Shown: positions 10,910 through 23,238, counted from the first letter of the stretch. The stretch is DNA of 64,000 nucleotides from Cryptomeria japonica (GCF_030272615.1 NC_081405.1:611999065-612063064); one strand, 5' to 3'. The notes: generated by a model from the letters alone, not told the origin. Numbers and translations are program-made.

Positions 10910-12356
10910 TGTTGGCATATGTGCAGAACTTGATGACATGATGATATTGTATGTTGTCATTGATGTCAATATGTTGAAGTATGAACCAGTATATTAAAGT
11001 AAGCAAACTGGAAAGAGAACCAGTATGATACCGGTATGATATTGTGAACCGGTATATGTGAGAAAGTGAAGTGGTTTGTTGGAATGAGAACCGATATATG
11101 GGAAGTTTTGTATCGGGGTTTCATTTGGCATGACTATCGATTGGTAGTCTCAGGTTCAAGGTTTCCGATTGATGCTTTCCAAGCCTGTGTGATTCAACCG
11201 ATGACATCTTGTGATGAGTTAGCATTGTAATGAAGATCAGATCATGTTGCCCCATCAACCTTGTGCGTGTGAAGGATTTCCTTGAGGATCTTGCATGGAG
11301 ATTGATCCTATCTACCTCGAGAATGTGCGAAGTCTCTGCAAATGGTGGAAAGTGCGTGATGAGTTATCAACTTCCTGAAGTGGCAAAGAATGAATGTTGG
11401 AGAACGTCTTGAGATCTGTTTGAGACCGTTGTATTCAATGCAGTATGATTAACTGTCAGGATTGAACAGATTGAATTGTTAAACCTAAATGTTTACGATT
11501 TATGCTACCGACCTATTTGTTTCCCATAAGGTCGATGATGTTTTTCACTTTGAAGTTGCTGGCAAATGTTATGTGTGTATCCAAGTGAAGAGATGCCTAA
11601 TTCTTGCTAGACCAGAGAAGTGTGTGGATACCTGCAAAGTGTGATTGCAGAAGCAAAGGAGCTAAAGTGGATCTGCCTTGGCATTGAGTGTTGTTATCAG
11701 ATCAGTGTATTACCTGTTGACTTCTAACAATTTCAGCAGTTGGAAAATCCCTTAACCAGGTAGCTTTAACAGGGTGAATCAATTCAATGAGTTCTTGAAA
11801 TCCTCTTGCGAGGTAACCTTTAACAGGGTTCTAACCTTTAACTAGGTGTTTATCCATCCCTTAACTGGGTGATCCCTAGCAAGATCGGTTCCTAATAGAA
11901 CCCATTGTAAAGTCTTTAACCGAACTAGCCTCCTAACAGAGCGGACTTCAGAAGAGTTCAAAGAACATCTTGTGGGTATTCATTCCCATTGTGGTTTTTC
12001 CCAGTTGGGTTTCCACGTGAAAAATTAGTGTGTCATGTGTGATGTTTTTCATGTGATGCTTTAATATTTTCTGTCAAGTGGTAATGCATGTTGGTTCAGT
12101 AGTCATTATATTTAACATGATGTATTACTCGCTTGTGTGTATGGATGAAGTGGAAATGAGATATTAGGTGTTGTAAATATCTAAGTGTTACCAGTTTATG
12201 CCTTTCACATTCTCACTGTGTCTTACCGGTGATAATGTTTACCAGTTAAGTACAGTCTTTATAGACAAACTGGTTCAGGGAAAGTTTTGCATGTACTGAT
12301 TCACCCCCCCCCCTCTTAGTACTGGTTTGGTACTAATAGTTTATCATTATTCATCA
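10910..12356 (+). repeat. Copia 1 right (3') LTR
   Basis: Starts TGTTGGCATATGTGCAGAAC and ends TTATTCATCA, collinear with the left LTR with scattered substitutions and short indels (for example an extra ATGATACCGGT near 11023). The divergence shows an old insertion; a count of differences would date it. Confidence 0.93.
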
Positions 12357-12361
12357 GTTAA
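12357..12361. repeat. Right target-site duplication of Copia 1 (GTTAA)
   Basis: Exact copy of 5070-5074 directly after the terminal CA of the right LTR. Confidence 0.9.
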
Positions 12362-13471
12362 CTCCTCGGGAGAGCAGGCCTGCTAAAGGATTTAAAAATG
12401 CTTTAAAACACTGAAAGTGTAAGAGTGGTTTGGCTTTTTGATCACCCACTTAAGGGGAGAGCATATACCTTCCACTTTTGGAGCAAGGCACATAGGTGTT
12501 CTTTTTATCCTTTTATTGCAATGATTTGTTAAAGTCTATATGGAGATATTGCTCCACAAAAGCATGGTGTTTATTTTATTTCCCCAAATTAGTGATTTTC
12601 TAATCTAGTGAAAAGAAACCTGGTCAACAAAGCAAACAGTTCGACTTGGTCAACAAAAATAAATCGACAAAGGAGAAGAATTTCCCTCTTTTACTTGGAA
12701 TAAAATTTGACAAGTGAGGTTCTTTTACTTTGCAAAATTAAAATTGATCCTTTTAAACACCAAAGGATAGTGAGGTTCTTTTTTAAGCTCTTTGCAAAAA
12801 TAAAATTTTGTTGGTTCTTTTTAGATGCCCAAAATGAAGATTTTCTCCTAAGAAAGCAAGAAATATTCTTTGTTGTTGTTCTTTTTAGGTATCCAAAGTA
12901 AAAGGTGAGTTCAATTTTAGTTAAACAAGAAATGAAAGAAATTTTAATTTTTAACTAACTTAAAAAAGTTAGTAAAAAAAATTAAACTACTTCAATCCTT
13001 AAGTAAAAATAAACCTCCCAACCTGCAATCAAACGGTTAGTCACCTGCAGAAAACAAGTTAATAAGTTAGCAAAAAAAGATGGTTTCGTGGACTTCCACA
13101 AGTCTAATTTGAGGTTTATGTTACAAATTATTTCCTGCTTTTTGTCTGTGATGCGCTATAGAATGCACTAGATGCACTACAGAAAACCTACGATGCGCTA
13201 TCAAAAAGACCCGACACGCTGAACTGTTTGCTAGATGCACTGGGCTATTAAATTCGGGTGCTGAAAGCTACAGGAAATATTTAAAAATGCTATACACTAA
13301 ATATGGGTTCCTATGCACTAAGAGATGAGTCCAATGCACTAAACAGTAAACCAGATGCGCTAAGAGATGTTCCCTACATGTTGATTTTCATTTCCCGCGT
13401 ACCTGCAAAGTTGGTCATATTCTAAAACTAACTTGATTAATGGGGCTATGCCCCATGGTGGGCTCCAGAAA
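12362..13471 (-). other. Leader segment of the outer Gypsy, right of the Copia insertion
   Basis: Continuation of the interrupted leader. No supportable coding frame. It is rich in T-runs and AAAATTAAA words (12560-13080) and contains the second GCGCTA-word array. On the minus strand a segment reading TGGAGCCCACCATGGGGC (13466 down to 13449) sits a few bases after the LTR; it may be the primer site but is not a clear match to a tRNA end I know. Confidence 0.45.
13140..13380. repeat. Second array of GCGCTA/GCACTA words
   Basis: Words such as GATGCGCTA, AATGCACTA, GATGCACTA and GATGCGCTAAG recur about ten times at irregular spacing, in the same orientation as at 4005-4345. With the Copia removed, both arrays belong to one continuous Gypsy leader, roughly 2.3 kb apart. 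Confidence 0.7.
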
Positions 13472-14940
13472 TGTATGTGGCAAAAGCGGTTCAATGAAAT
13501 GGAAATTACAAAAATTATTCAAAGACTTGCCCACACACCAATGGGACTCTTGGTGCAAGTTATGGAGGTATCAGGAATAGCTCAACTTCCCAAGGGGTGT
13601 TCCATTGTTCTCTATCTCACAAGACCCCTCAAGCCAATGCCTTTTCTCTCAGATCACTGAGCAAAGTCACTTAGGGATGACAATTGTAAGAATGAGGGAT
13701 GCTTTTTGATCAATCTTAGTATAAATACATCCTATTTATGCACGATTTTAGATATGAACTAAACTAGTGATGATAAGATGAAAAGATTAGTAAAATACTA
13801 TCCTAACATGATATACTAGTTTATATGATTAATTAAGATAATGGAAACGCTTCTAAAAATGATTATTAGATTATATTTCTATTCCAAAGAGAGACTAAAT
13901 GCTTGCTGAAAATGAGTATAAGTGTGATGCTAAAGACTTGGATGATAAAATGGAGGGATGAGGGCTCTATTTATAGGAGAAATGGGGCAATGGATGGTTA
14001 GGATTGAAGGATCTTATCAAGGGTTGGGATTGAAAGTTATCAATCCATGTTTACATTTCTCACCAATGAAATGGTGACAATTGTCAACATAAGACTGCTT
14101 GAGAGGAGATGTAAGAAGCATTAAATGCTTGAGAAGACCTCATGGTTACCCTAGGGGGTAAGGGCTAAGTTTAGGTTAAGGTTATCCATTGGATAAATCT
14201 TTTACCCAAGGGGTAAACTCTTGTGCAAGGGTTAAAGGGATAACCAAGGGTAAAGCCATGAATGCTTGATGAGACCCCTGGGTTAGATGAAGGTTGAGTT
14301 AGGCAAAAAGTCTCTAACCATGTCAAAAGGGTGAGTTAACCATTAATGGTTTGGAAGACTTTGGGGACAAATTTGTAAGAGTCCTTCCAAATTTGGGGGA
14401 ACTCAACAAGTTAGCTTGTTGAAGACATAAAGGCTTTATTGCTTTTGGAAGACTTTCCTCCAAATTTGAGAATTGACATCCTCAAATTTAGGGGAAAGGA
14501 ATGATTGAAGGGTTTAGGATAATTGATTAGGATTAGATAGGTTCTAGAAGAATTTAGGAAGGGGGTTTAGGAGGCAAGTGGGAGATGTAGGAAAATGCAA
14601 GTGGGTGGAGAAAATAGAATTTAATTAAAATAAAATTAATTTATTTCAATTGTAGTTGCAAGTGGAGGATTAAATAAATTAGATTTATTTATTTGGGGTG
14701 AACTATTTAATTAAATGTAAATTTAATTAAAAGTAGAGAGAAGGGATTTAATTAAATAAAATGATTTATTCAATTAAATGATGTGAAAGTTTTAAGTGAA
14801 TTTAAATAAATAAATTGAATAATTTATTTAATCAAATAGAGGAATGTGGATGATTTAATTAAATTAGATTTAACTAAATAGAGGAATGAGAATAAAATGA
14901 ACATTAAATATTCATTTAGGAATATGGTCATTTTTATACA
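13472..14940 (-). repeat. 5' LTR of the outer Gypsy
   Basis: On the minus strand this begins TGTATAAAAATGACC (plus 14940) and is proposed to end CCACATACA (plus 13472). It resembles the LTR at 26370-27411: the same TGTATA start, an AATTAAATAAATTT-rich U3 half (14620-14920) and the promoter core. It also resembles the diverged copy at 15950-17165. The right edge is well supported by the TG start; the left edge is tentative because no clear primer site is seen. Confidence 0.6.
13968..13976 (-). promoter_or_regulatory. LTR TATA box
   Basis: Minus-strand TATAAATAG within CCTATAAATAGAGC. The same core occurs at 16202-16210 (minus) and 26955-26963 (plus) in the related LTRs, indicating a conserved promoter. 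Confidence 0.65.
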
Positions 14941-15540
14941 TCTACATAACCTATAGAAGTTTTACTAGTAGTGTAGCCTATGAAATCTTCACCCCTCTTG
15001 TTCTTCCTATTCATGATAATACAATAGATTTTTCATTTTAGGTGGAGGATGGTTTTGAGTTAAAAGGAACCTTTTCTTTCCTGGAGGATATGGATGATTT
15101 CAATCCATATTATTTTGATCATGACATTGTGTTGTCTCTTTATAAGAAGTATGGGATTTCTTAAACTATGTTCAGAAAAACTAAACCTGATTTTGGTACT
15201 TCAAAGAAGAAGGAAGGGAGAAAATCATAGGCTAAAAAACTTCATTTAGAAGGCAAGGCAGCCATTGAGGAGGGATTCTAGTGGACTATGGATTCTCTCT
15301 TATCTTGAAAAAATAAAAGAGTCTAGTTTGCTTTGGCTTGAGGCCTTTAATGTATTGTTTATTGTTTTGACTCCTCTTGTGGATTGGAGTCATCTTGTTT
15401 CCTTTTAGTTCTTTTTAGGCTTCTTCCCTTCTTTTTCTCCTCTTCCTTCTTTTGTCTTGCTTCTTACATGATAGGATTCGATGTACTCTGTATCTTTTTT
15501 ATGTTTTAATAAAGGGTGTGGGCCATCTCCTCACATTTTA
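14941..15540. other. Flank of the outer Gypsy with a short exon-like open segment
   Basis: A plus-strand frame at 15045-15164 gives 39 residues (EDGFELKGTFSFLEDMDDFN at the start, ending KKYGIS) and is preceded by TTTTCATTTTAG, which resembles a splice acceptor. The composition is protein-like, but no family is recognised. It is followed by T-rich sequence with an AATAAAG at about 15510. It could be the 3' end of a decayed gene or of a retroposed transcript. Confidence 0.3.
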
Positions 15541-15949
15541 TAGATAAATAAATTATTCTAATTATAATACATTATATTATTTAATAGATACAAATTTATT
15601 TTTGAAATAATACTATAACTATATTTAGTTTATTTAATTTATACATTAGTTTTATATATAATTAATATTATAATTTTATTTATTATTTTATATTATATAA
15701 TAAATATTACTTATGATGCTCTACAAAATGGAAGCGTTAGTTATGATAACAAAGCACAAACAAGAAACAAGAAACCAATTTGTTAGTGTTAGAAATCACA
15801 TGGAAAACACTATCTTAAGCAAGCATATCAAGAAAGACACTACAAAACAAATAGAAAGTTTAATGAATCTACAAAATGTAACTAAACATCTCCATATGCT
15901 CTCTACCATGTTGGTAGCTTCTCCTTCCTTGTTCCTCTCCTCTCCAAGT
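15541..15949. other. AT-rich intergenic stretch
   Basis: Mostly A+T with runs such as TTATTTTATATTATATAATA. An 81-codon open frame at 15713-15958 has no recognisable features and is not considered a gene. Confidence 0.5.
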
Positions 15950-17165
15950 TCCAAATAAGTGTAGCTCTCAGCAGCATTTTGCACTGTGGATGCCTTATGG
16001 AGGTTCAAGATTGAAAAATGATTAATCTATGCTATGCAAGTGTGAACAAAAGCTAAAATGAGAGATTATCTAATTAGCTAGTGTTGATTTTAAGCCAAAA
16101 GAGTGAATATGAATGATTTATGCTAAATGCTCTCTATCTAAAAATGACTATAAGGTAAATGCATACAAGTTTTCAAGATCTAGATTATGAAGAAATGAGC
16201 TCTATTTATAGGAAAAATGGAGCAATGGATGGTTGAGATTTAGTAATCTCAACAAGGGTCAGGATTGAAGGGTGTAAGATCCATGTGAGGACTTTCAACC
16301 CAATCCCAGGATGACAAGTGTCAACATGAGATGGGTTGAGAGGAGACGGAAGAAGCATTAAATGCTTGACATGACCTGAGGGTTAACTTGGAAGGTAAGG
16401 TTAAGGTTGAGTTGAATGGATAAATTCATTATCCAAAGAATAATGCTTTTATACAATGGGTAAACTTTTGTGCAAGAGTTAGTGAGGATAACCATGGTCA
16501 AAGCAATAAATGTTTGAGGAGACACATGGGTCACATGAGGGTTGAGTTAGGGGTCAAAGTCCCTAACCATGGGTGCAAGTGGATTTAACCATAAAAGGTC
16601 ATGTAAGAGCCATTAGTGGTTTAGAAGACTTTAGAGGTTAGCTTGTTGAACACATAAAGCATTTAATGCTTTTCAAAGACTTTGAAGTCTTTGAGAAGTG
16701 ACTCCAAGTTGCTTAGGAATGTGACAATAATTAGGAGATAGATTAGGCTAATTAGGTAGGGGTTTAGAAGAATCTAGAAGGGGATTAGGATTGCAAGTGG
16801 GTTTGGTGGGTGAGGGAAAATAGGATTTTTATTAAAATAAAATTCATTTATTTCAATAAATAGGTGCAAGTTACATTTTTAGGAGAATGCAAGTGGGGAG
16901 GATTTAATTATGTAAATAAATGTTTTATTTAATTTATTTAAAAGAAGAAAGGGGATTAAATGAAATAAATAGGATTTATTCATTTAATTGATTGTGAATT
17001 TAGTTTAATGAATTAATTAAAATAAATTGAATAATTTATTTAATTAATAGGAGAATGATTTGAAGATGAATTAATTAAATGTTAACTTAATTAACTGATG
17101 GCTAGTGGATTTTTAATCAAATAAATAGCAAATATTCATTTAATTAAATTGGACAGATTTATGTG
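15950..17165 (-). repeat. Diverged LTR related to the outer Gypsy LTR (solo or fragment)
   Basis: This parallels 13600-14940 in order: CTCTATTTATAGG then GGAGCAATGGATGGTT (16201-16235; compare 13966-13998), GTGTCAACATGAGA (16318; compare 14073), the GAAGCATTAAATGCTTGA block (16350; compare 14114), and an AATTAAATTTAT-rich end (16800-17160). No internal element sequence adjoins it, so it may be a solo LTR. Its ends are blurred and no target duplication was found. Confidence 0.6.
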
Positions 17166-17364
17166 ACTACAACTTAATTTACTCTAATATTCATTAAACT
17201 ATGATATCATTTTAAATTCATCTATAGTAAATTTAGAATAATTAATTAGAGTGTCTATTTTGTGATATTACAATAATAAATAAAAGCTATTATAAGCAGT
17301 TCAATTTATAACTATTTTTCGTTTTATTAAATTTTAATTTGTTGTACAATAATTATATTTTGAA
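17166..17364. other. AT-rich spacer
   Basis: No gene or repeat structure seen; very high A+T. Confidence 0.4.
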
Positions 17365-18415
<1,051 letters not shown>

Positions 18416-18684
18416 TAATGTATTGCACAAATATATGCAAAAAACCTACCTTTTTTTTCTAATTGACCTTCCATGCCTATTTGGCAGCCCATTGAATAGC
18501 AAGATGCAATTTCTAGTGATAATAGAGTTTCTCGAATGTTTCAAGGGAGAGGGTTCTGACATTTTTTTATCAATGTATAGGTGGATGTCTTGTCAAACAT
18601 AAACCAACACACATAGAAATTTGTCCTCATTCAAATTATATTTTCTTTACTTTATTACATTTCCTAAGATAAAACAACACACTA
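18416..18684. other. Intergenic flank of Copia 2
   Basis: Nothing recognised. Positions 18680-18684 (CACTA) form the left target duplication of Copia 2. Confidence 0.5.
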
Positions 18685-19554
18685 TGTTGGTCCCTACCAA
18701 TGACTGAGAGGGGGGGTGAATCAGTCACCTACCGGTTTTACAGAATTAAAACCCTTTTACTCAAGTATGCATTAACTTAGCATTTATCAACACAAATAGT
18801 TATTACAGGAAAACATGCATGCATGAAAAGATACACAATAACACCAAGAATTATCTCGTGGAAACCCAAATGGGAGAAAACCACGGTGTGAGTTGATGCT
18901 CACAAAATTTGTACTCTTTTGGAGCACGCTCGGAGAGGATCCATCCCTATTAGGAGATCACAAAGAAATTGTTAGGTGTCACCCGGTTAAGGGATTTTCT
19001 TTAAGGCTTGTTAGAGCCTTTACCCTATTAGAGGTAGCCTTGTTAAAGGACTTAGGATCATCAATTAAGATGTCACCCAGTTAAGGGAATTTACAAAGGG
19101 ACATGTTAAAGTCCACCCGGTTAAGGGATTTTACTTTTGTAGTTATTAGAAAAATAGAGAGAATGATCTGTTGTAATAGATACTCTTAGCTTAATCAAAT
19201 CCAAATGAAGCTCTTCGGTTTGACCACCGGTGCTCTGCATTCTTGTTGTTTCTTATCCAAACATCCTTCAACATACCAGTTGTCAGTTGACACTACTACA
19301 CTAACTCACTTGTCAGTTGGAAACAATGCATTGCCAGCATATCACTTACTGGTTTGCAGTCCTTGCACAAGTCAACACTAACTTGTGTACCAGTGACTCC
19401 AAAGGTCTTTGTGCTGAAAGACATTTCCTCACTTACCAGTGAATATCAAAGACATCTCATTAGGTCTGCGACAATAACAGTACTTGCACAAACATCTCTT
19501 ACACTTGTAACCATCCTATACTGGTTGACATAAATGACAATTACAATGCCAACA
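18685..19554 (-). repeat. Copia 2 3' LTR, internally deleted
   Basis: Plus-strand ends are TGTTGGTCCC and AATGCCAACA. It is collinear with 29500-31091 at both ends but lacks about 720 bases: after the shared AATGAAGCTCTTCGGTTTGA (19205) it jumps near 19247 to GTTTCTTATCCAAACATCC, which in the other LTR lies at about 30786. Repeated CACCCGGTTAAGGGATTTT words occur at 18979, 19070 and 19117. Confidence 0.9.
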
Positions 19555-19566
19555 ATTTCCCCCTTT
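19555..19566 (-). promoter_or_regulatory. Copia 2 polypurine tract
   Basis: Minus-strand AAAGGGGGAAAT directly precedes the 3' LTR, equivalent to the tract of Copia 1. Confidence 0.85.
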
Positions 19567-20044
19567 GGCATTGATGGCAACACTTTTGACTCCTCTTTAG
19601 CAATCACTCACTTTTGCTTCTACTGAACTGATCGATCTTTGAGTAATGATCTTACTCTCCCTTTTAGTTGGCTTCCATTCATATTACTTCTGACTTCATT
19701 GTCACATTTGTCTTCATCTTCCTTCATGTTACATCATTTGTATTGAAACTTCTCCCTCTTTAACATCAATGCCAAAGGTGTATTCTAGACACCCTATTTC
19801 ACAAACTGCATTGACTGCTCCCCCTAACAGGAGTAGTCCATAATCATCAATCCAAATACATAGATTTTTCAAGAAAATTATACCAGATTGATGATGTTCC
19901 AACCTTTACTCACCTTAGAGTATGCAGGGGAATTACCCCTAGCTTACCTCTGAGATACTCAAAAGTATCCTTAGGTAGTGTCTTGGTGAATATGTCAGCA
20001 ACCTGTTCCTTGGTGGACACATATTCCAGTCTAACTTCTTTGTC
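19567..20044 (-). pseudogene. Copia 2 RNase H tail and 3' untranslated region
   Basis: The first part on the minus strand (20044 to about 19925) continues the RNase H end (EQVADIFTK-type, then a LRGKLGV-type tail). The rest is non-coding and contains another GCCAAAGG tract (about 19771-19778) like the doubled tracts of Copia 1. Confidence 0.6.
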
Positions 20045-21500
20045 CTACACATGTTCCCTAAGATAATGATATTTTATTGCAATGTGCTTGGTTTTAGAGT
20101 GCATTACCAGATTTTTTGATATGTTGATGGCACATGTATTGTCATGATGTATCACCACAGGATCAGTCACCTTTTCTTGGATACCTTCCAATATCTGCTT
20201 GATCCATACTACTTGTGTACAATTGATTGTAGTAGCCACATACTCTGCCTCAGATGTGGATTGAGAGATGCAATTATGTTTCTTGTTTGTCCATGACACA
20301 ATCATGTCTCCAAGAAAGAATGCACCTCCACTAGTGCTCTTAGAATTGTCATCAATGTTTTGTGCCCAATCTGCATCGATGAAGATACTTAAGTTGAAAT
20401 CTCCCTTATGTGGATACCAGAGACCACACTCATCAATCCCCTTAAGGTATCTAAATATTCTCTTAACCGCCACCATATGAGTCTCTTTTGGATTTGCAGC
20501 AAATCTAGCAACCAAGCCAACTGCTTGTGCTATATCCGGTCTACTATGTACTGCATACTACAACTTACCGATCATGGATCGGTAAAGTGTCTCATTCACT
20601 TAATTAGCCTCATCATTTTTGGAGAGCTTGTAACCTATAACCATTGGAGTCCCAACAGGTTTGGAATCTTCCATTCCAAAAGTCTTCAATATTTCTCTTA
20701 TGTACTTGGTTCGGCTAATAAATATACCTTTCTTTAGCTAAGATACTTGCAGACTGATGAAGAATTTAATTTCATTGATCATGGACATTTGAAATTCTCA
20801 CTTCATTTCATCTGCAAAACCTTTGCTCATCTCATCATCTCCCCCAAAGATGATGCCATCTACAAAAATCTCTGCAATCAAATGTTTTTCTTTTTCTCTG
20901 ATTTTCAAATACAAGTTGTTGTTGTCACTAGTTCTCATGAACCCTATACTCATCAGATATGAGTGCACCCTCTCATACCAAGCTCTTGGTGCTTTTTTTA
21001 GCCCATACAAAGCCTTCTTCAGCTTGCATACCATGTCTCTTCCATCTTTTGTTACAAATCCTTCTGGTTGCTCAATGTACACTTCTTCCTCTAAAATACC
21101 ATTCAAGAATGCCAATTTGACATCCATTTGGTAAACTTTGAACTTCTTACTACTTCCTCTAAAACACCATTCAAGCATACCCTTTGCAGACTAACCTCGC
21201 TTTGTTTCTTACTACTTGACCGGTTTCATCCATTTTATTTCTAAACACCCATTTGATGCCTATCACATTTTTGTTCTCTGGTCTAGGCACAAGAGCCCAA
21301 GTTTCATTTTTCTCAATTAGCTCTAGTTCTTCCACAATGGCTTTGATCTAGTCTTCATCTTTTAGAGCCTCCTTCACTATTTTGGGCTCAATTTTGGAGA
21401 GTAGACATGTACTCTCTCTTGCTCTTCTTCTAGTCAATACTCTTGCATCTTTGTCACCAAGGATATTGTCAGCATAGTTATTGTTTCTGACATACCTTGC
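20045..21500 (-). pseudogene. Copia 2 reverse transcriptase and RNase H, with a filled deletion
   Basis: On the minus strand, 21330-21190 encodes the RT start ([20 protein letters not shown]). Segment 21178-20798 has [34 protein letters not shown] and FVDGIIFGG, where the second catalytic Asp of the VDD box is Gly. Segment 20515-20045 is an RNase H with IFIDADWAQNIDD, QSTSEAEYVATT and HHDNTCAINISKN. About 35-40 residues expected between the two RT parts are absent and replaced by a short filler (21141-21190). The lost aspartate and the deletion make the RT inactive. Frame changes separate RT from RNase H at about 20520-20800. Confidence 0.9.
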
Positions 21501-21656
21501 TAGTACTAGTTCATTTCTTGGAGCTTCTTCTACCAGTTGTGTAGGTTCTACTTCACATGCTTCCTCATTTGCCGCTGCAACAAGATTCTCTTCAGCAGGT
21601 TTTATCGGTACAGTGTACTCGAATCCTTGATAATCCTCTGGTTCACTCTTTCTATC

Positions 21657-21944
21657 CTATTCATTTTTCTCAGAGTACTCATCCACTCTGACATTGGCAC
21701 TCTCCACAATCTTACCCATCCTTTTGTTCAAACACCAATATGCTTTACTCTTTGTGGAGTAACCTAAGAAGGTTCCTTCATCACTCTTGGGATCAAACTT
21801 TCTAGAGTACTCATCCCTCTTGATATAGCACCTACTTCCAAATACTTTGAAACGACTCACATTGGGTGAATTTTCACACCATAATTCATAGGAAGTTTTA
21901 TTTGTCCCTTTCTTAACCTGTATCAAATTCAAGGTATACACAAC
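21657..21944 (-). pseudogene. Copia 2 integrase C-terminal part
   Basis: The minus strand reads VYTLNLIQVKKGTNKTSYEL, then FKVFGSRCYIKRDEY and GTFLGYSTKSKAYWCLNKR, matching the same region of Copia 1 (8577-8800). It starts exactly where the nested Gypsy LTR ends; the matching upstream half is at 27417-27600. Confidence 0.88.
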
Positions 21945-22024
21945 TGTATACACCTAAAAATGGTTTGAAGATAATTAATTGAATAAGCAATTATTTAATT
22001 AATCCTCCTCCCTAGTTTAATTGA
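21945..22024 (+). repeat. Truncated 5' LTR of the nested Gypsy
   Basis: Eighty bases (TGTATACACCTAAAAATGG to GTTTAATTGA) are nearly identical to 26370-26449. Beyond this the sequence switches abruptly to coding sequence. A TTGA/TTGA microhomology lies at the switch. Confidence 0.88.
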
Positions 22025-22710
22025 TTGAAAGGGAAGAAGAAGATGTAGAAGTCGATGTAGTTCACACGTATGCAGGACAAACATTGGGAACTAGCCTACT
22101 TGAATCAGAATCACATTCGACTGACATGGACTTAACCGAGGACGATCAGGAGTTTCTTATGCAAGGTCATTCTGATGAGAGTATAGTTCTAGACATCGAA
22201 ATACCTATCAAAAGCTCTGACATCTCTATCATGACTCCTAATATCTTTGAAACAATTCAACCTGAGGATCCTTTATCCTTAATCCATCCTGAGCCTATGA
22301 ACTTGGAAAATAAAGGACATACTACCATTGATACCTTACCTAATGACCATGCCATATCCTTATATCTTAATGAAATCAAACCCGCTAACGTGTCTTCTAG
22401 CCAAGTAGATGTTAAATCTCCTAGTCGCAAAAGTGAAAATCAAGAAAACAATATCAAGTCTAATGCTGAAGACCATTTATTGGCAATGTTAGATCAAGAA
22501 AAAGTAAAAATAAAGGACAGATCTAACGGTGAAAACCTCCTTGAGGCACCAGAAGATGGGAGATTTGACACTTTACCTGAGTACTATCAAGAAAGGTCAT
22601 CCATTTTGATCGAACCAACAGAGGCAGTTATCACTGGCACAACTGATCTACATCCAGCAATCTCTCTATCAGAAATAGCAAGGCAAAAATATTTTGAATC
22701 CTTCAAATGA
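22021..22710 (+). pseudogene. Nested Gypsy: acidic linker between protease and RT
   Basis: A 229-codon open frame, rich in Asp, Glu and Ser and without a recognised fold, ends at a TGA (22708-22710). The continuing frame reads FAWSYTNILGFDP then TIHHLNI, the conserved lead-in to RT in Tat-like Gypsy polyproteins. The frame is therefore the protease-RT linker. Its methionine start is an accident of the deletion junction. Disorder-like composition suggests no enzymatic role. Confidence 0.6.
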
Positions 22711-23238
22711 CGGCAAATCAATTTTGCCTGGTCATATACAAATATTCTAGGGTTCGATCCATATTTTACAATACATCACCTGAATATCAGTCCAGGAGCA
22801 ATCATCAATAATAGAACACAACATGGATCAGGAGTAGGTATTCTATTCATTGCACCACAAGGTCATACAATCCCAAAAGCATACAAATTAAGCTTTCCAT
22901 GCACCAACAATACAACTGAATATGAAGCTTTCGTTACAGGTATCAAAATGGCTATAGAATGGAACATTACATAACTTCAAGTCTTTAGAGACTCTCAGCT
23001 CATCATCAATCAAATTAATGATGACTATCAAACAAAAGATGAAAAATTGTTGCAATATAAAAAGATTGTTGATGATATCAAGAAGTACTTTGTAGAAATA
23101 ACTTTCCAGCAAATTCCAAGAAATGACAACAAAGCAGCAGATGCCATGGCTACACTTGCTTCTCTATTGCAGATACAGGAAAATCAACAGCGTTATGAAT
23201 TCCTGGTGGAAGAGTTGTTTTATCCTGTTCATAATTGA
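22711..23238 (+). pseudogene. Nested Gypsy: RT lead-in fused to the second RNase H
   Basis: After TIHHLNISPGA (ending about 22800) the sequence jumps to NRTQHGSGVGILFIAPQGH, which belongs to the additional RNase H found after the normal one in Tat-lineage elements. The whole RT and the first catalytic FDGS motif of this RNase H are absent. Surviving landmarks are NNTTEYEAFVTGIKMAIEW, VFRDSQLIINQI and RNDNKAADAMATLAS. A TAA at 22972-22974 breaks the frame. The lineage call rests on this extra RNase H, which is known from Tat/Retand/Ogre-type plant elements. Confidence 0.75.

Larger units (their letters stand above)
5075..12356 (+). mobile_element. Copia 1: full-length Ty1/Copia LTR retrotransposon, inactive
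   Basis: A 7.3-kb element with the canonical layout: left LTR (5075-6511), Met-tRNA primer site (6514-6525), gag, protease, integrase, reverse transcriptase, RNase H, polypurine tract (10898-10909) and right LTR (10910-12356). The order integrase before RT defines Ty1/Copia. Flanking GTTAA duplications are identical, so the ends are exact. The LTRs have visibly diverged by scattered substitutions and small indels, and the coding region has at least seven in-frame stops, so it is an old, dead copy. It sits in the leader of the outer Gypsy on the opposite strand and is therefore younger than that element. Confidence 0.95.
1..14940 (-). mobile_element. Outer Ty3/Gypsy retrotransposon (Tat-like), partial, split by a Copia insertion
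   Basis: Reading on the minus strand from 14940 there is an LTR (13472-14940), a long untranslated leader (13471 down to about 3544, interrupted by the Copia at 5075-12356), gag-like sequence (3543-1999) and protease (1550-477). The order LTR, leader, gag, protease fits a Gypsy element entering from the right; its RT, RNase H, integrase and left LTR would lie beyond position 1. The LTR resembles that of the Tat-like Gypsy at 21945-27411: both begin TGTATA, pass through runs of TTAATT/AAATTTA and carry a CCTATAAATAG promoter core. Stops and frame changes run through the coding part, so it is inactive. The left end and target duplication are not visible. Confidence 0.75.

Noticed and set aside
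13433-13660. 75-codon open frame
   Set aside because: It overlaps the proposed Gypsy primer site and LTR end and lies on the opposite strand to the element; probably chance.
15713-15958. 81-codon open frame at the edge of the diverged LTR
   Set aside because: No homology-like features, overlaps repeat sequence, and lies in AT-rich DNA.
22021-22710. A stand-alone 229-residue host gene
   Set aside because: It is followed in frame by the conserved Gypsy RT lead-in and starts at a deletion junction; it is part of the nested Gypsy polyprotein.
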